This document shows, piece by piece, positions 17,212-26,198 of a DNA stretch of 64,000 bases. This DNA is from Nocardia elegans NBRC 108235. Its GTDB lineage: Bacteria > Actinomycetota > Actinomycetes > Mycobacteriales > Mycobacteriaceae. Each line of letters starts with the position of its first letter. Position 1 is the stretch's first letter. The DNA lies in the NCBI RefSeq assembly GCF_001612845.1, contig NZ_BDBF01000015.1, forward strand, positions 1 to 64,000, read 5' to 3'. Under the pieces are notes generated by a model. It made no database searches. It had not been told where the DNA came from and saw only the letters and a program-made list of their open reading frames with translations. The position numbers and the translations under genes were made by a program.

Positions 17212-18483
17212 ATGTCAGCCACCTCTCCATACCAGCAAGGCCTCACCATATCCGGGCGCCCCATGTCGTTGCCGTTGAAAGACGTGCGGGCCCTGTCACG
17301 GCAGATGGTCAGGCACTTCGTCCAAACCGTCGCCCCCTGCGGCACCTTGCCGGGTGACGCGATCCACGGCGACATCACCACCATCACCCGCGTGTGCTTG
17401 GAGCTGGCAGTCAGCATGCTGGACGGCAGCAACATCCCGGAGAAGACCGGCCGGCTCGAGAACGCCGCGGGTCAATGGGCTCGCGAGGGCGTGCCCATTG
17501 GGACGATTCACCACGCCATCCACGAAGGCTTCAAGATCGGCTTCGACCTGGTGGTGTCCACCGCCTTGGCCAAACAGCGTGCCTCCGGCACGGCCGACAT
17601 CGATCCGATGCGCGCTCTCAGCACTGCCGACTACGAGAGCATCCTCGATGCCGCCAAACTCGTCGTCGAGATGCTCGACACCATGACCACGGCGGTCTCG
17701 GTAGCCTATGTACGCGAACTGCGCGCGGTCGTGTCGGAGCACCACACCGCGGTGCACACGCTCACCTCGGCACTGCTCGGCGGGCACCCCACATCCACGA
17801 TGGCCCGCGAGTGTGGCATCGACATCGCCGACCGCTATCGCGTATTGGCACTCGCCATTCCTTCCCACCCGGACGAATCCAACCCGATGCTGGACGCGAA
17901 GGTCGTCGCGCGCCGCAAACTCCGGCGCCTGCAGGCAGAGTTGGCCCTCCGCTGCGACGACACCGTGCTGTCGTTGCTGTCGATCGACGGCGGCACCCTG
18001 CTCATCCCCGCCGATCACATCACCGAGGGCGCCGTAAAGGAACTCGTCGGGCATCTGTCGCGGGCGGCGCGCGTACCCATCACCGCCACCATGGTCACCG
18101 CCTCTACCGACACCCTGCCCACGGCGGCGGATCAAGCCCACGAACTGCTCGACGTCGTCTCCCGGCTGGGATCGATGCCGGGCCTGTATCACTTCGAGGA
18201 CCTGGCTCTGGAATATCAGCTCACCCGCCCCGGCCCCGGCCGCGAACATCTCGGGTCGCTGCTCGATCCACTGGACGAGCATCCCGAACTGCTGGAGACA
18301 TTGCAGGTCCACATCACGCACAACATGAACCGCCAACGCACCGCGCGGCTACTGAACGTACACATCAACACCGTGGACTACCGGCTCAAGCGGATCGGGC
18401 AGCTCACGGGGTTCGATACCACCCAGGCGAGCGGGCTGTGGCACCTGCGTTCGGCATTGGTTGCCCACACTTATCGCACCTGA
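17212..18483 (+). CDS. PucR/CdaR-family transcriptional regulator
   Basis: 423-residue regulator. The N-terminal half is helical with a GxxIGTIHHAIHEGFKIGFDLV block, the sensor-type domain found in many Nocardia/Streptomyces PucR proteins. The middle (about 190-320) is a degenerate GGDEF-like domain. The C-terminal helix-turn-helix (PucR HTH_30) is clear: HITHNMNRQRTARLLNVHINTVDYRLKRIGQLTGFD. GGAGGGAAGGAG is placed well before the ATG. No target operon is adjacent, since the next genes are small hypotheticals, so the regulon cannot be inferred. It could respond to a metabolite through the N-terminal domain. Confidence 0.87.
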   Translation: MSATSPYQQGLTISGRPMSLPLKDVRALSRQMVRHFVQTVAPCGTLPGDAIHGDITTITRVCLELAVSMLDGSNIPEKTGRLENAAGQWAREGVPIGTIHHAIHEGFKIGFDLVVSTALAKQRASGTADIDPMRALSTADYESILDAAKLVVEMLDTMTTAVSVAYVRELRAVVSEHHTAVHTLTSALLGGHPTSTMARECGIDIADRYRVLALAIPSHPDESNPMLDAKVVARRKLRRLQAELALRCDDTVLSLLSIDGGTLLIPADHITEGAVKELVGHLSRAARVPITATMVTASTDTLPTAADQAHELLDVVSRLGSMPGLYHFEDLALEYQLTRPGPGREHLGSLLDPLDEHPELLETLQVHITHNMNRQRTARLLNVHINTVDYRLKRIGQLTGFDTTQASGLWHLRSALVAHTYRT

Positions 18484-18500
18484 GCACCGTGGGAACAACA

Positions 18501-18764
18501 ATGGATGACACCCGAAGAACCGAAGCCGACGGATTGCGGGCGACATGGTCGCTGTTCCAGAGCCACCTGATCTCGATCGTGGCCGTGCACGAGGCATCCG
18601 GCGCCACGCCGATCGTGTCCTTCGGCCCCGAGGAATTTCCGGATCTCGCGCAAGCGCGAGAACTATTTCCGGAAATGAACACGCTATGGGACGCGGTTCG
18701 CCACGATTTCTGGACCAAACTCATTCCGCCACACCCACGGTGCCGACAACGGCGATGGACGTGA
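18501..18764 (+). CDS. Small hypothetical protein, 87 residues
   Basis: ATG at 18501, 17 bases after the PucR-type gene, with a weak GGGA upstream. The sequence looks like a genuine protein (LFQSHLISIVAVHEASG; FGPEEFPDLAQARELFPEMN) but has no recognised family. The last dozen residues are basic and less protein-like, so the true 3' part may have been lost to a frameshift. Probably cotranscribed with the regulator. Confidence 0.5.
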   Translation: MDDTRRTEADGLRATWSLFQSHLISIVAVHEASGATPIVSFGPEEFPDLAQARELFPEMNTLWDAVRHDFWTKLIPPHPRCRQRRWT

Positions 18765-18925
18765 TCCTGAGAGCCCGCGCCCACGACAGACGGAACATGC
18801 CTGCATATCGCCCCGGTCCCCCTCGAATGCCCGTTTCAGGTGTGGTCGATACTCCGCCGTCGGAGGGCCGAAAACTGAATGCATCGATTATGCATCGAAA
18901 TGAAGTGTGTGGGTACAGCCACTGC

Positions 18926-19396
18926 ATGACCAACGACACACAAGAGGTCGCGGACAGCGACCTGGCCACCGAGGAGCAGCCCGCGGCCCGGCATCGTCGT
19001 CCCGGTGATGCCGGCGACGACGCGGTCCGGGCGGCCGGGACCTTGTCCGAAGCGCTGGAGACGATCGAACAGGCGCGTGGGAATTTGTACGCATTTCACC
19101 GCCTGACCGGTCGTGCCGATCTGCTGTTGGACAGCGCTGTCGATCAGCTCGTCGCCGCGGGCCGCCCGGACTTGGCGGAGCGGGTGCGAAGCGAGTTGAT
19201 CGGTCGCAACGTGCTGCCGGGGCGATGGACGTTTCAGATCGTGGAGGAATACGACGACGGGTACTACGCGGCATTCGCCGACATGGAACGCACGGTGCGC
19301 GATCAGCTTGTCGAAGGCCGGCGCCACGTCTTCGAAGCGGAGATGAAGGAACAGCGTCGCACCCGCGGACGACCGGACCACACCGCACGACCGTGA
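18926..19396 (+). CDS. Conserved hypothetical protein, 156 residues
   Basis: Cytoplasmic, strongly charged. After a disordered acidic N-terminus the segment TLSEALETIEQARGNLYAFHRLTGRADLLLDSAVDQL forms helices, then DDGYYAAFADMERTVRDQLVEGRRHVFEAEMKEQRR gives a long charged helix. The pattern is that of actinobacterial small hypotheticals with helical bundles, and no function is known to me. The start at 18926 has no strong ribosome-binding site; GTG or ATG codons further upstream read through non-coding-like sequence. Confidence 0.68.
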   Translation: MTNDTQEVADSDLATEEQPAARHRRPGDAGDDAVRAAGTLSEALETIEQARGNLYAFHRLTGRADLLLDSAVDQLVAAGRPDLAERVRSELIGRNVLPGRWTFQIVEEYDDGYYAAFADMERTVRDQLVEGRRHVFEAEMKEQRRTRGRPDHTARP

Positions 19397-19696
19397 CCGG
19401 CACGGCCCCGGGCAGCTACTCGACCGCGTCGAATCACGATCGCGACATGAGGCGCGACAGGCCGAGCTGCGGTGCCAGTGCGCCGTCCTGGCCGAGGGAC
19501 GGAAATCGGCCTCCACGGCGTCGACATCGAGGCGGCCCGCGCGCACCGCGCGGTAGCGCAGAAACGACCAGACGAACACGTCGAGGTGGTCGAAGCGGGT
19601 GCCGCCCTCGAGGACCTCCTCCTCGTGGAACCACAGTGCCACTTGACCAGCTGTTCGCCGCTGGGACCCGCTCGCCGACCGGGGCAGAATAGAAGC
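19397..19696. other. 300-bp gap with a minus-strand coding remnant
   Basis: No intact gene. On the minus strand about 60 codons (roughly 19450-19645) read VALWFHEEEVLEGGTRFDHL and DVFVWSFLRYRAVRAGRLDV, too protein-like for a shadow of anything on the plus strand, but without a plausible start or end. It may be the leftover of a deleted gene. Family not recognised. Confidence 0.3.
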
Positions 19697-19987
19697 ATGG
19701 CAAAGGCAACGGTCAACGGTGTCACCATCGCGGAGTCCGACCACTACGAAACAGTGGAGGGCAATATCTACTTTCCGCCGGAATCGATCAAGAAGGAGTA
19801 CTTCACACCCACCGAGACGCACACCAGCTGCCCGTGGAAGGGTCGTGCGAGCTATTACACCGTGGATGTCGGTGACGGAAATCCCCTCGTCGACGCCGCG
19901 TGGTACTACCCCGAGGCGAAACGGGCGGCGGCCAACATAGAAGGTCACGTCGCCTTCTACAAGAACAAGGTCTCCATCCACGAGTGA
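19697..19987 (+). CDS. DUF427 domain protein
   Basis: 96 residues, essentially one DUF427 domain. Family features: the VEGNIYFPPESIKKEYFTPT segment, the conserved Cys-Pro-Trp-Lys-Gly motif (CPWKGRASYYTV) and AAWYYPEAKRAAANIEGHVAFYK. DUF427 proteins are small beta-rich cytoplasmic proteins widespread in actinobacteria; the conserved Cys and aromatic residues suggest ligand binding, but the activity is not established. The ATG at 19697 agrees with the family length. Convergent with the alpha/beta hydrolase on the other strand. Confidence 0.9.
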   Translation: MAKATVNGVTIAESDHYETVEGNIYFPPESIKKEYFTPTETHTSCPWKGRASYYTVDVGDGNPLVDAAWYYPEAKRAAANIEGHVAFYKNKVSIHE

Positions 19988-20122
19988 TCCACCTCGTCCG
20001 CCGGCACTGATGTTGCGGGGACGCGCAGAGAGTCGCTTCCGGGGCCGGTAGGCGAGGCAGGTCAGCGATCGGCAACGCAACCGGTCGCGCCGGCTGCTGC
20101 GCGGGTCCACGGAGGCTCGGGA

Positions 20123-20914
20123 TCACCCGGGTAGCGACTTCGACAGGAATTCCAGCAGGTGCGGTTCCACGGCGTTCGCATCGGTGAGCGAGAGGAAGTG
20201 CGCGCCGCCGTCGACGATCACCGGCGGTCCGGCGTTGGGTAATGCCGCGGCCAACTCGACGGCCCGGTCCACCGGATAGGCGGCGTCGGCCGACCCGTGC
20301 AGGACCAGGGCGGGGCAGTCGATCTCGGAAGCTCGGTCGAGGATGCTGTCCCGCTCGACCAGTGGGGTCAGGACGCGGTCGATGTGATCTCCGGAAAGCT
20401 TGCGCCACTTGGCCTGCCACTCGGTTGCGTCGCGGCGGCCCAGGCAGATGGCGGCGTTCATGTCGAGCAGGTCCTGCGTCGGACCGAGTTCCCGCCATGC
20501 GGCAGCGGCCTGCCGGTAGGCGTCGGCGACCTGCGGGTCCTCGGCGGCGCCCGACGTTCCGAGCAACACCAGCGCGGCCACCCGGTCCGGTGCCAGGAGT
20601 GCCATTCGCACACCGATGAATCCGCCCTGACTCGTACCCAGCACCGCGCACCGGGCGATTCCGAGGTGGTCGAGCAATCCGAGTGCGTCGCGGGCCACGT
20701 CCCAATAGGTGAAGGGGCCGTCGGCGGGCGTTTCGCCGTGGCCGCGCTCATCCATGGCGATCAGCCGGTAGGACTGGCCGAGCGAACGTACCTGCGGGGC
20801 GAACATGTCCGCGTCCATCAGGTAGCTGTGCAACAGCAGTACGGCGGGGCCGGAACCGCCGTGGTCGACATAACTCACGACTTGGCCGCTGTCGAGCGTC
20901 ATCGCTGTCCGCAT
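20123..20914 (-). CDS. Alpha/beta hydrolase
   Basis: Soluble alpha/beta-hydrolase fold enzyme of about 263 residues. The oxyanion region LLLHSYLMDADMF, the MDERGHGETPADG loop, nucleophile elbow LGTSQGGFIG (Ser), the acid in HGSADAAYPVD and the His in DGGAHFLSLTDA are all present, so the triad is intact. It resembles the 3-oxoadipate enol-lactonase/haloperoxidase-like group, but the substrate is undetermined. Two starts are possible, 20914 (MRTAM) or 20902 (MTLDSG); neither has a clear ribosome-binding site and the former is given. It stands alone, convergent with DUF427. Confidence 0.85.
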   Translation of the reverse strand: MRTAMTLDSGQVVSYVDHGGSGPAVLLLHSYLMDADMFAPQVRSLGQSYRLIAMDERGHGETPADGPFTYWDVARDALGLLDHLGIARCAVLGTSQGGFIGVRMALLAPDRVAALVLLGTSGAAEDPQVADAYRQAAAAWRELGPTQDLLDMNAAICLGRRDATEWQAKWRKLSGDHIDRVLTPLVERDSILDRASEIDCPALVLHGSADAAYPVDRAVELAAALPNAGPPVIVDGGAHFLSLTDANAVEPHLLEFLSKSLPG

Positions 20915-21272
20915 GCGGCGCAGTCTATTCGGAAGCGGCGATACCGAGATTGTCCCCACCGATGGGGATGGTGTCGCCGATTCCGCCACCCGCACGGATT
21001 CGCGACTGACGCCGGGCGATCGGGGTGAGGGCGACTGCGAGTGGGTGGTGAATCTTGTCGGCGCAGTGCAGCGCGATGTGGCCGCTCTCCATCGCGGTGT
21101 CATCTACCGTGTCATGGGATGCCGAGACGGTCGTTCACCGGCCTGCGAGGTGAGTGGCCTGCCCGGCTGAATCTCGTGTCGGCCGGAGCTGCGGGCAGAG
21201 CCGATCCGCAGTAGGCGTCCCTAGCAGCTTCACACCTGGTACGGCGAACGCGACTGAGGAGAACGGTGGCAG
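20915..21272. other. 358-bp intergenic region upstream of the carbohydrate operon
   Basis: Divergent region between the hydrolase and the GH43-like gene. No gene and no strong palindrome was seen. GAGGAGAACGG just before 21273 is the ribosome-binding site of the first operon gene. Any operator here is not recognisable by eye. Confidence 0.4.
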
Positions 21273-22166
21273 ATGACCGAGATCGAGCCTGCTCGTCCTG
21301 GGCGATCGGCACGCCAGATGGTGAGCGTTCGAGCCGGGCGTTTCCACACCATCTACGACCCGAGCGCCGGCGAGTCGCAGCGGTGGTACATCAACGACCA
21401 CACCATCGTTCGCGACGAATCGGGCCGCTGGCACCTGTTCGGCATCACCCATCCCGAACCGGCGGATCCGTTCGACGAGATCGAATTCGCCCACGCCGGT
21501 GCCGACGATCTGCAGGGCCCGTGGACCAAACACCCGTCGGCTCTGGTGGTGGACCGCGACTACGGCGAGACGCATCTGTGGGCGCCGTACGTGATCCGCG
21601 CCGACGGCCGCTACCACATGTTCTACGCGGGCGGTGGTGACGACCGCACCGCGGCGGCGATCTGTGTGGCCACCTCCGACGACCTGTTCGAGTGGACCCG
21701 CGAACCGACCGGGCCGGTGTTTCGCGACGGGTACGACGCCCGCGATCCCATGGTCGTGTGGATCGACGGCCGCTGGGTGATGTACTACGCCGCGACGAGT
21801 TCGCCGACGGGCGGCAACTACGTGGTCGCATACCGCACGAGTACCGATCTGCGCACCTGGAGCGAGCGGCGCATCGCGTTCACCGACCCCACGTCGGGCA
21901 CCGAGGCCGGCAATACCGAATCACCGTTCGTGTTGTCCCACAACGGATCCTGGTATCTGTTCATCGGCCCGCGACCCGATTACGTCGGCACCGACGTGTT
22001 CCGCGGCGACAGTCCCTACCACTTCCGGATCGACGACCGTGTCGGCCACATCGCCGCGCATGCCGCCGAGGTGATCGACGACGGCGATCTGTGGATCACC
22101 AGTTGCGGCTGGGGTCAGGGCGGAGTGTCGCTGGCTTACCTCGAGATCGGCAGAACCGCACCGTAG
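21273..22166 (+). CDS. GH43-like five-bladed beta-propeller glycoside hydrolase
   Basis: 297 residues with the repeated blade signatures of the GH43/GH32/GH68 superfamily (GRWHLFGITH, GRYHMFYAGG, GRWVMYYAAT, GSWYLFIGPR). Candidate catalytic acids in GH43 order are Asp42 (YINDHT), Asp158 in RDP (pKa modulator/transition-state stabiliser) and Glu216 (NTESPFV). GH43 members act mostly on arabinofuranosides, xylosides and galactosides; GH32 acts on fructans. The RDP triplet is shared with GH32, so a fructan role is not excluded. There is no signal peptide, so it is cytoplasmic. It is first in a same-strand run of six sugar genes, with a good ribosome-binding site. Confidence 0.8.
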   Translation: MTEIEPARPGRSARQMVSVRAGRFHTIYDPSAGESQRWYINDHTIVRDESGRWHLFGITHPEPADPFDEIEFAHAGADDLQGPWTKHPSALVVDRDYGETHLWAPYVIRADGRYHMFYAGGGDDRTAAAICVATSDDLFEWTREPTGPVFRDGYDARDPMVVWIDGRWVMYYAATSSPTGGNYVVAYRTSTDLRTWSERRIAFTDPTSGTEAGNTESPFVLSHNGSWYLFIGPRPDYVGTDVFRGDSPYHFRIDDRVGHIAAHAAEVIDDGDLWITSCGWGQGGVSLAYLEIGRTAP

Positions 22167-22304
22167 ATCGTGCCCCGAGTGATATCTCTAGTGGTGCGAG
22201 CGCGGCCCGGCGGCGGCAGCCTGCGTTACCACCGAGGACCGTGCGGACCACCATCGGGCACAGCAGCGAGTAGTCCGACCGTTCGTCTCTGGAAGGGATC
22301 CGGC

Positions 22305-23717
22305 GTGGCACGTATCGGTGTGATCAGCATTTCCGACGGACGCGACTATGTGCACGACGGCATAGCCGAGTTCATCCGTACCAACGAGGACCGGCTCGTC
22401 GCCGAACTGACCTCCGCCGGACACGAGGTGGTGCGCGGCTCCGCGCCGGTCAGTACCAACACTCTCGCCGTCTCGGTGGCTCGCGAAGTGGCCTCGGCCG
22501 GAGTCGATCTGACGGTTCTGCACTACGCGGTGTGGGCCTTCCCGCACTTCACGATGCTCGTCCAGGGAGCCACGCCGGGAGCGTTGCTGCTGCTGTCCAA
22601 TATCGACCCGGTGCAGCCCGGAATGGTCGGGATGCTGGCGGCCGGGGGAGCGCTGGATCAGATCGGCCGCACCCACACCCGGCTGTGGGGCGACCCGGCC
22701 GACCCGGATCTGATCGAGAAGATCGGTGTGCAGGCGGTGGCGGCGTCGGCGGTGTCGAGCTTGCGTGGCTCGACGTTCGGACGGTTCGGCGGCCGGCCGA
22801 TGGGGATGAACACCGCTGTCGCGAATACCGATCAGTGGCAACGCGTCTTCGGTGTCGACGTCGAGGAGATCGACCAGTGGGAGATCGTGCGCCGCGCGGA
22901 AAAGGCTGACACGGCTGAAGTATCGAAGGCCCGGACCTGGCTGGAGGAGACCACCGCGGGCGTGCACTACGACGGTGACAAACTCACGCCGGAGTTGCTG
23001 GAGCGCCAGATCCGCTCCTACCTCGCGGTGCGCGAGTTGATCGACGAATGGAACATCGACTTCTCCGGCATCAAGGGGCAGCCCGAACTCACTCAGTACT
23101 TCGCCACGATGGACGTCACGGAGGCGTTCCTCAACGACCCGTACGACTGGAACGGTCCGAAACCGACGCACGTGTGCGCCACCGAAGCCGACATGGACGG
23201 CGCGCTGACCATGCAACTGCTGAAACAGATCTCGGGGACGCCGGTGTTGTTCGCCGACGTCCGCCACTACCACGCGGACCGCGACATCTGGGATCTGTGC
23301 AACTCCGGCCAGCACGCCACCTGGTTCGCGGCGCGCAGCGACGATCCGGCCGAGAACCTGTCCCGCGTGCATCTGTTCCCCGAGGTGTTCTTCTTCCCCG
23401 CCGGCGGGGCGTCCGTCCATCATCTCGCGGCCCCGGGGCTGATGACCCTGGCCCGGCTCACGCGCAACGACGGCAACTATCGAATGCAGTTGATGCTCGG
23501 TGACTTCGAGACCTACGACGAGGCCACCAACGACGAATTGATGCGCCGGTCGACCCGCGAATGGCCGCACGCGTTCGCGCGGCTGGACGCTCGTGCCGAG
23601 GATTTTCTGTCCCGGTTCGGCGCCAACCACATCCACGCCGTGCCCGGTGACCATCGCGGGACCGTGCGGGCCGCGTGTGATCTGCTGGGTGTCACTGTGG
23701 ACGAATTCACTCGGTGA
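22305..23717 (+). CDS. L-fucose/L-arabinose isomerase-family protein (COG2407)
   Basis: 470 residues from the GTG at 22305, which has GGAAGGGA upstream; longer frames run into non-coding sequence. The family converts aldoses to ketoses with a divalent metal. Expected metal ligands appear at Glu294 (ATEADMDGAL) and Asp318 (LFADVRHYH), with the His-rich block around 372-373 (GASVHHLAAPG) a candidate third. L-fucose isomerases also accept D-arabinose, giving D-ribulose, and the neighbouring GH172 makes D-arabinose a reasonable candidate. L-fucose, L-arabinose or a rarer sugar remain possible. The stop overlaps the next gene's GTG, so it is coupled to an FGGY kinase. Confidence 0.85.
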   Translation: MARIGVISISDGRDYVHDGIAEFIRTNEDRLVAELTSAGHEVVRGSAPVSTNTLAVSVAREVASAGVDLTVLHYAVWAFPHFTMLVQGATPGALLLLSNIDPVQPGMVGMLAAGGALDQIGRTHTRLWGDPADPDLIEKIGVQAVAASAVSSLRGSTFGRFGGRPMGMNTAVANTDQWQRVFGVDVEEIDQWEIVRRAEKADTAEVSKARTWLEETTAGVHYDGDKLTPELLERQIRSYLAVRELIDEWNIDFSGIKGQPELTQYFATMDVTEAFLNDPYDWNGPKPTHVCATEADMDGALTMQLLKQISGTPVLFADVRHYHADRDIWDLCNSGQHATWFAARSDDPAENLSRVHLFPEVFFFPAGGASVHHLAAPGLMTLARLTRNDGNYRMQLMLGDFETYDEATNDELMRRSTREWPHAFARLDARAEDFLSRFGANHIHAVPGDHRGTVRAACDLLGVTVDEFTR

Positions 23718-25198
23718 CCATGTTCCTCGGAATCGACATCGGCACATCCGGTTCCAAGGGCGTGCTGACCGACGCCGACGGCAAGGTCCTCGTGCGGGCC
23801 GAGCGCCCGCACGAGGTGTCGATGCCGCGACCGGGCTGGGTCGAGCACGACGCGGAAACCGTGTGGTGGGCGGATTTCGTCTCCATCGCTCGCGAATTGG
23901 TCGATGCCGCCGCCGGTGCTCGGCTGGAGGGGCTCGGGATCAGCGGTATCGGCCCGTGTCTGCTGCCCGCCGACGCGCAAGGCAATCCGCTGCGGCCGGC
24001 CATCCTGTACGGCGTCGACACCCGGGCGACCGTCGAAATCGCCGAGCTGGCAGACGAATTGGGCGAGGCAGCCGTGCTCGAACGGGCCGGGTCGCCACTG
24101 ACCAGTCAGGCCGTCGGGCCGAAGCTGCGGTGGCTGGCGCGGCACGAGCCGGACGTCTACGCGCGCACCCGCATGCTGCTGATGGCGAGTTCCTTTCTCG
24201 TATACCGATTGACCGGGCGCTACGTACTCGACCATCAGTCGGCGAGCCAGTGCGTGCCCATGTACGACCTGCGCAAGCGGGAATGGGCGGATTGGGCCGA
24301 GCGCTGCGCACCGGGCCTGGCGCTGCCTGAACTAGCGTGGCCCACAAAGGTAGTAGGTCGGGTGAACGCGGAAGCCGGTGCCGCAACTGGTCTTCCGGAA
24401 GGGCTACCGGTCACCACCGGCACCGTCGACGCGTGGGCCGAAGCCGCCAGCGTCGGCGTGCGCGCTCCAGGCGATGCGATGGTCATGTACGGCACCACGA
24501 TGTTCCTGGTCCAGATCCTTACCCAGCCCCGCCCGCATCCTGGCCTGTGGGGCACCTGCGGCGCATGGCCCGAAACCTATTCGCTGGCAGCGGGAATGGC
24601 CACCTCGGGTGCGGTCACCGATTGGCTGCGCCGCCTGGTCGGCGGGGAATTCGGCGACCTGATCGCGGAGGCGGGGGAGGTTCCCGCAGGCAGCCGGGGC
24701 CTGTTGATGCTGCCGTATTTCGCCGGTGAACGAACACCCTTGTTCGATCCCGACGCTCGCGGCATCGTCGCCGGTCTCACCACCAGCCATGGCCGCGGTG
24801 AGCTGTATCGCGCCGCGCTGGAAGCAACCGGATACGGAGTGCGGCACAACCTGGAGGCGATGTCCGACGCCGGTGGTCGCGCCCGACGCCTGGTTGCGGT
24901 CGGCGGTGGCACCAAAGGCGGCCTGTGGACCCAGATCGTGTCCGATGTGACCGGTCTGTCGCAGGAACTGCCGGCGGAGACCGTCGGCGCCTGCCTCGGC
25001 GACGCCCTACTCGCCGCCGAAGCCGCGGGCGTCGAGACCTCCGGCTGGAACCCCGTGACCTCGATCATCGAGCCGGACGCCGAACGGCAGGCGATCTACG
25101 ACCAGTACTACCCGCGCTACCGCGAACTCTACGAATCGACCGCGGGGATCGCGCATTTCCTTGCAGCGGAACAACATCGGGCGGCGAACCATGGCTGA
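23714..25198 (+). CDS. FGGY-family carbohydrate kinase (ribulokinase/xylulokinase-like)
   Basis: 494 residues with FGGY_N (about 3-245) and FGGY_C (about 255-440) domains. The N-terminal phosphate loop is FLGIDIGTSGSKGVLTD; the likely catalytic base is Asp239 (TGTVDAWAEAASVG). LPYFAGERTPLFDPDARG and VAVGGGTKGGLWTQIVSDVTG are C-terminal ATP-site motifs. GTG at 23714 overlaps the isomerase stop (GTGA); ATG at 23720 is the alternative. Coupling to the isomerase suggests that its ketose product, perhaps D-ribulose or L-fuculose, is phosphorylated here. Exact sugar not determinable from sequence. Confidence 0.88.
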   Translation: MTMFLGIDIGTSGSKGVLTDADGKVLVRAERPHEVSMPRPGWVEHDAETVWWADFVSIARELVDAAAGARLEGLGISGIGPCLLPADAQGNPLRPAILYGVDTRATVEIAELADELGEAAVLERAGSPLTSQAVGPKLRWLARHEPDVYARTRMLLMASSFLVYRLTGRYVLDHQSASQCVPMYDLRKREWADWAERCAPGLALPELAWPTKVVGRVNAEAGAATGLPEGLPVTTGTVDAWAEAASVGVRAPGDAMVMYGTTMFLVQILTQPRPHPGLWGTCGAWPETYSLAAGMATSGAVTDWLRRLVGGEFGDLIAEAGEVPAGSRGLLMLPYFAGERTPLFDPDARGIVAGLTTSHGRGELYRAALEATGYGVRHNLEAMSDAGGRARRLVAVGGGTKGGLWTQIVSDVTGLSQELPAETVGACLGDALLAAEAAGVETSGWNPVTSIIEPDAERQAIYDQYYPRYRELYESTAGIAHFLAAEQHRAANHG

Positions 25199-26198
25199 AC
25201 TCTGGCGTCTCGACGACGCACGCACCCGTTCGATCAGCCCGGAAAACCCGACGGGCGCGCCGGGCGCGGGCGGACGGGCGGAGACCGGCACCGGCGCGGG
25301 CGCGGCTCGTGATCTCGGTGTGGGCTGGAAGGTGTCCCCGTCGATCGACCTGGCCCCCGGATCCACCGCGGCACTGGCCGACGTGTCCGGACCGGGAGTG
25401 ATCCGGCACTTCTGGCTGACCACAGACCGCACGGCGCTGCGCCGGCTGACACTGAACTTCACCTGGGACGACGACTCGCGGCCGTCTATCGACGTGCCGC
25501 TGGGCGACTTCTTCTGCAACGGCTGGGACGAACTGGCGCTGGTGAGTTCGGAAATGGTGGTGGTCGCACCCGCCGGCGGCCTGAACAGCTACTGGCCCAT
25601 GCCTTTTCGAGAACGCGCCCGCGTCACCCTGCACAACCCGACCGAACAATCGGTGCCGGTCTACTACCAGCTCACCTACGACGAGACCGAGGTAGGGGAG
25701 GACGCCGGCTACCTGCATTGTCAACGGCGACAGAGCAATCCGCTGGGCACACCGGCCGTGCACACCATCATCGATGATGTCCGGGGTCGCGGCCGCTACG
25801 TCGGCACTTATCTGGCGATCGCACCGAATGCGCCCGGTTGGTGGGGTGAGGGCGAGGTCAAGTTCCATCTCGACGGTGACGACGAGTACCCGACTATCTG
25901 CGGCACCGGCACCGAGGACTATTTCGGCGGCGCCTGGAACTTCGACCTCGACGGCGCCTACCGCGACTATTCCAGCCCCTATCTCGGCCTGCACCAAGTA
26001 CTTCCGCACGACGAGATCTACACGCCACAACAACGATTCGGCATGTACCGCTGGCACGTGCGCGACCCCATCCGCTTCCACCGGGAGCTGCGTGTGACGC
26101 TGCAGGCGCTGGGCTGGCAGGACGGCGGACGGTATCTGCCGTTGGCCGACGCCGATATCGCCACCACCGCATGGTGGTACCAGGAAAGGGGAAGGTAG
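25191..26198 (+). CDS. GH172 (DUF2961) glycoside hydrolase
   Basis: 335 residues, a DUF2961 protein now classed as GH172. The family forms multimers and includes difructose-dianhydride-forming alpha-fructofuranosidases and exo-acting D-arabinofuranosidases. Visible family motifs: GVIRHFWLTTD, DVPLGDFFCNGWDE, LNSYWPMPF, and the acidic active-site strip WWGEGEVKFHLDGDDEYPT followed by GTGTEDYFGGAW. Glu222 and Glu242 in these motifs are the best catalytic candidates. There is no signal peptide, so it would act on imported oligosaccharides. The ATG overlaps the kinase stop by eight bases. Within this operon a D-arabinofuranosidase fits better than a fructan enzyme, but this is inference. Confidence 0.88.
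   Translation: MAELWRLDDARTRSISPENPTGAPGAGGRAETGTGAGAARDLGVGWKVSPSIDLAPGSTAALADVSGPGVIRHFWLTTDRTALRRLTLNFTWDDDSRPSIDVPLGDFFCNGWDELALVSSEMVVVAPAGGLNSYWPMPFRERARVTLHNPTEQSVPVYYQLTYDETEVGEDAGYLHCQRRQSNPLGTPAVHTIIDDVRGRGRYVGTYLAIAPNAPGWWGEGEVKFHLDGDDEYPTICGTGTEDYFGGAWNFDLDGAYRDYSSPYLGLHQVLPHDEIYTPQQRFGMYRWHVRDPIRFHRELRVTLQALGWQDGGRYLPLADADIATTAWWYQERGR

Noticed and set aside
22188..23747. 519-codon open frame opposite the isomerase
   Set aside because: Shadow of a gene with recognised isomerase motifs; no start signals.
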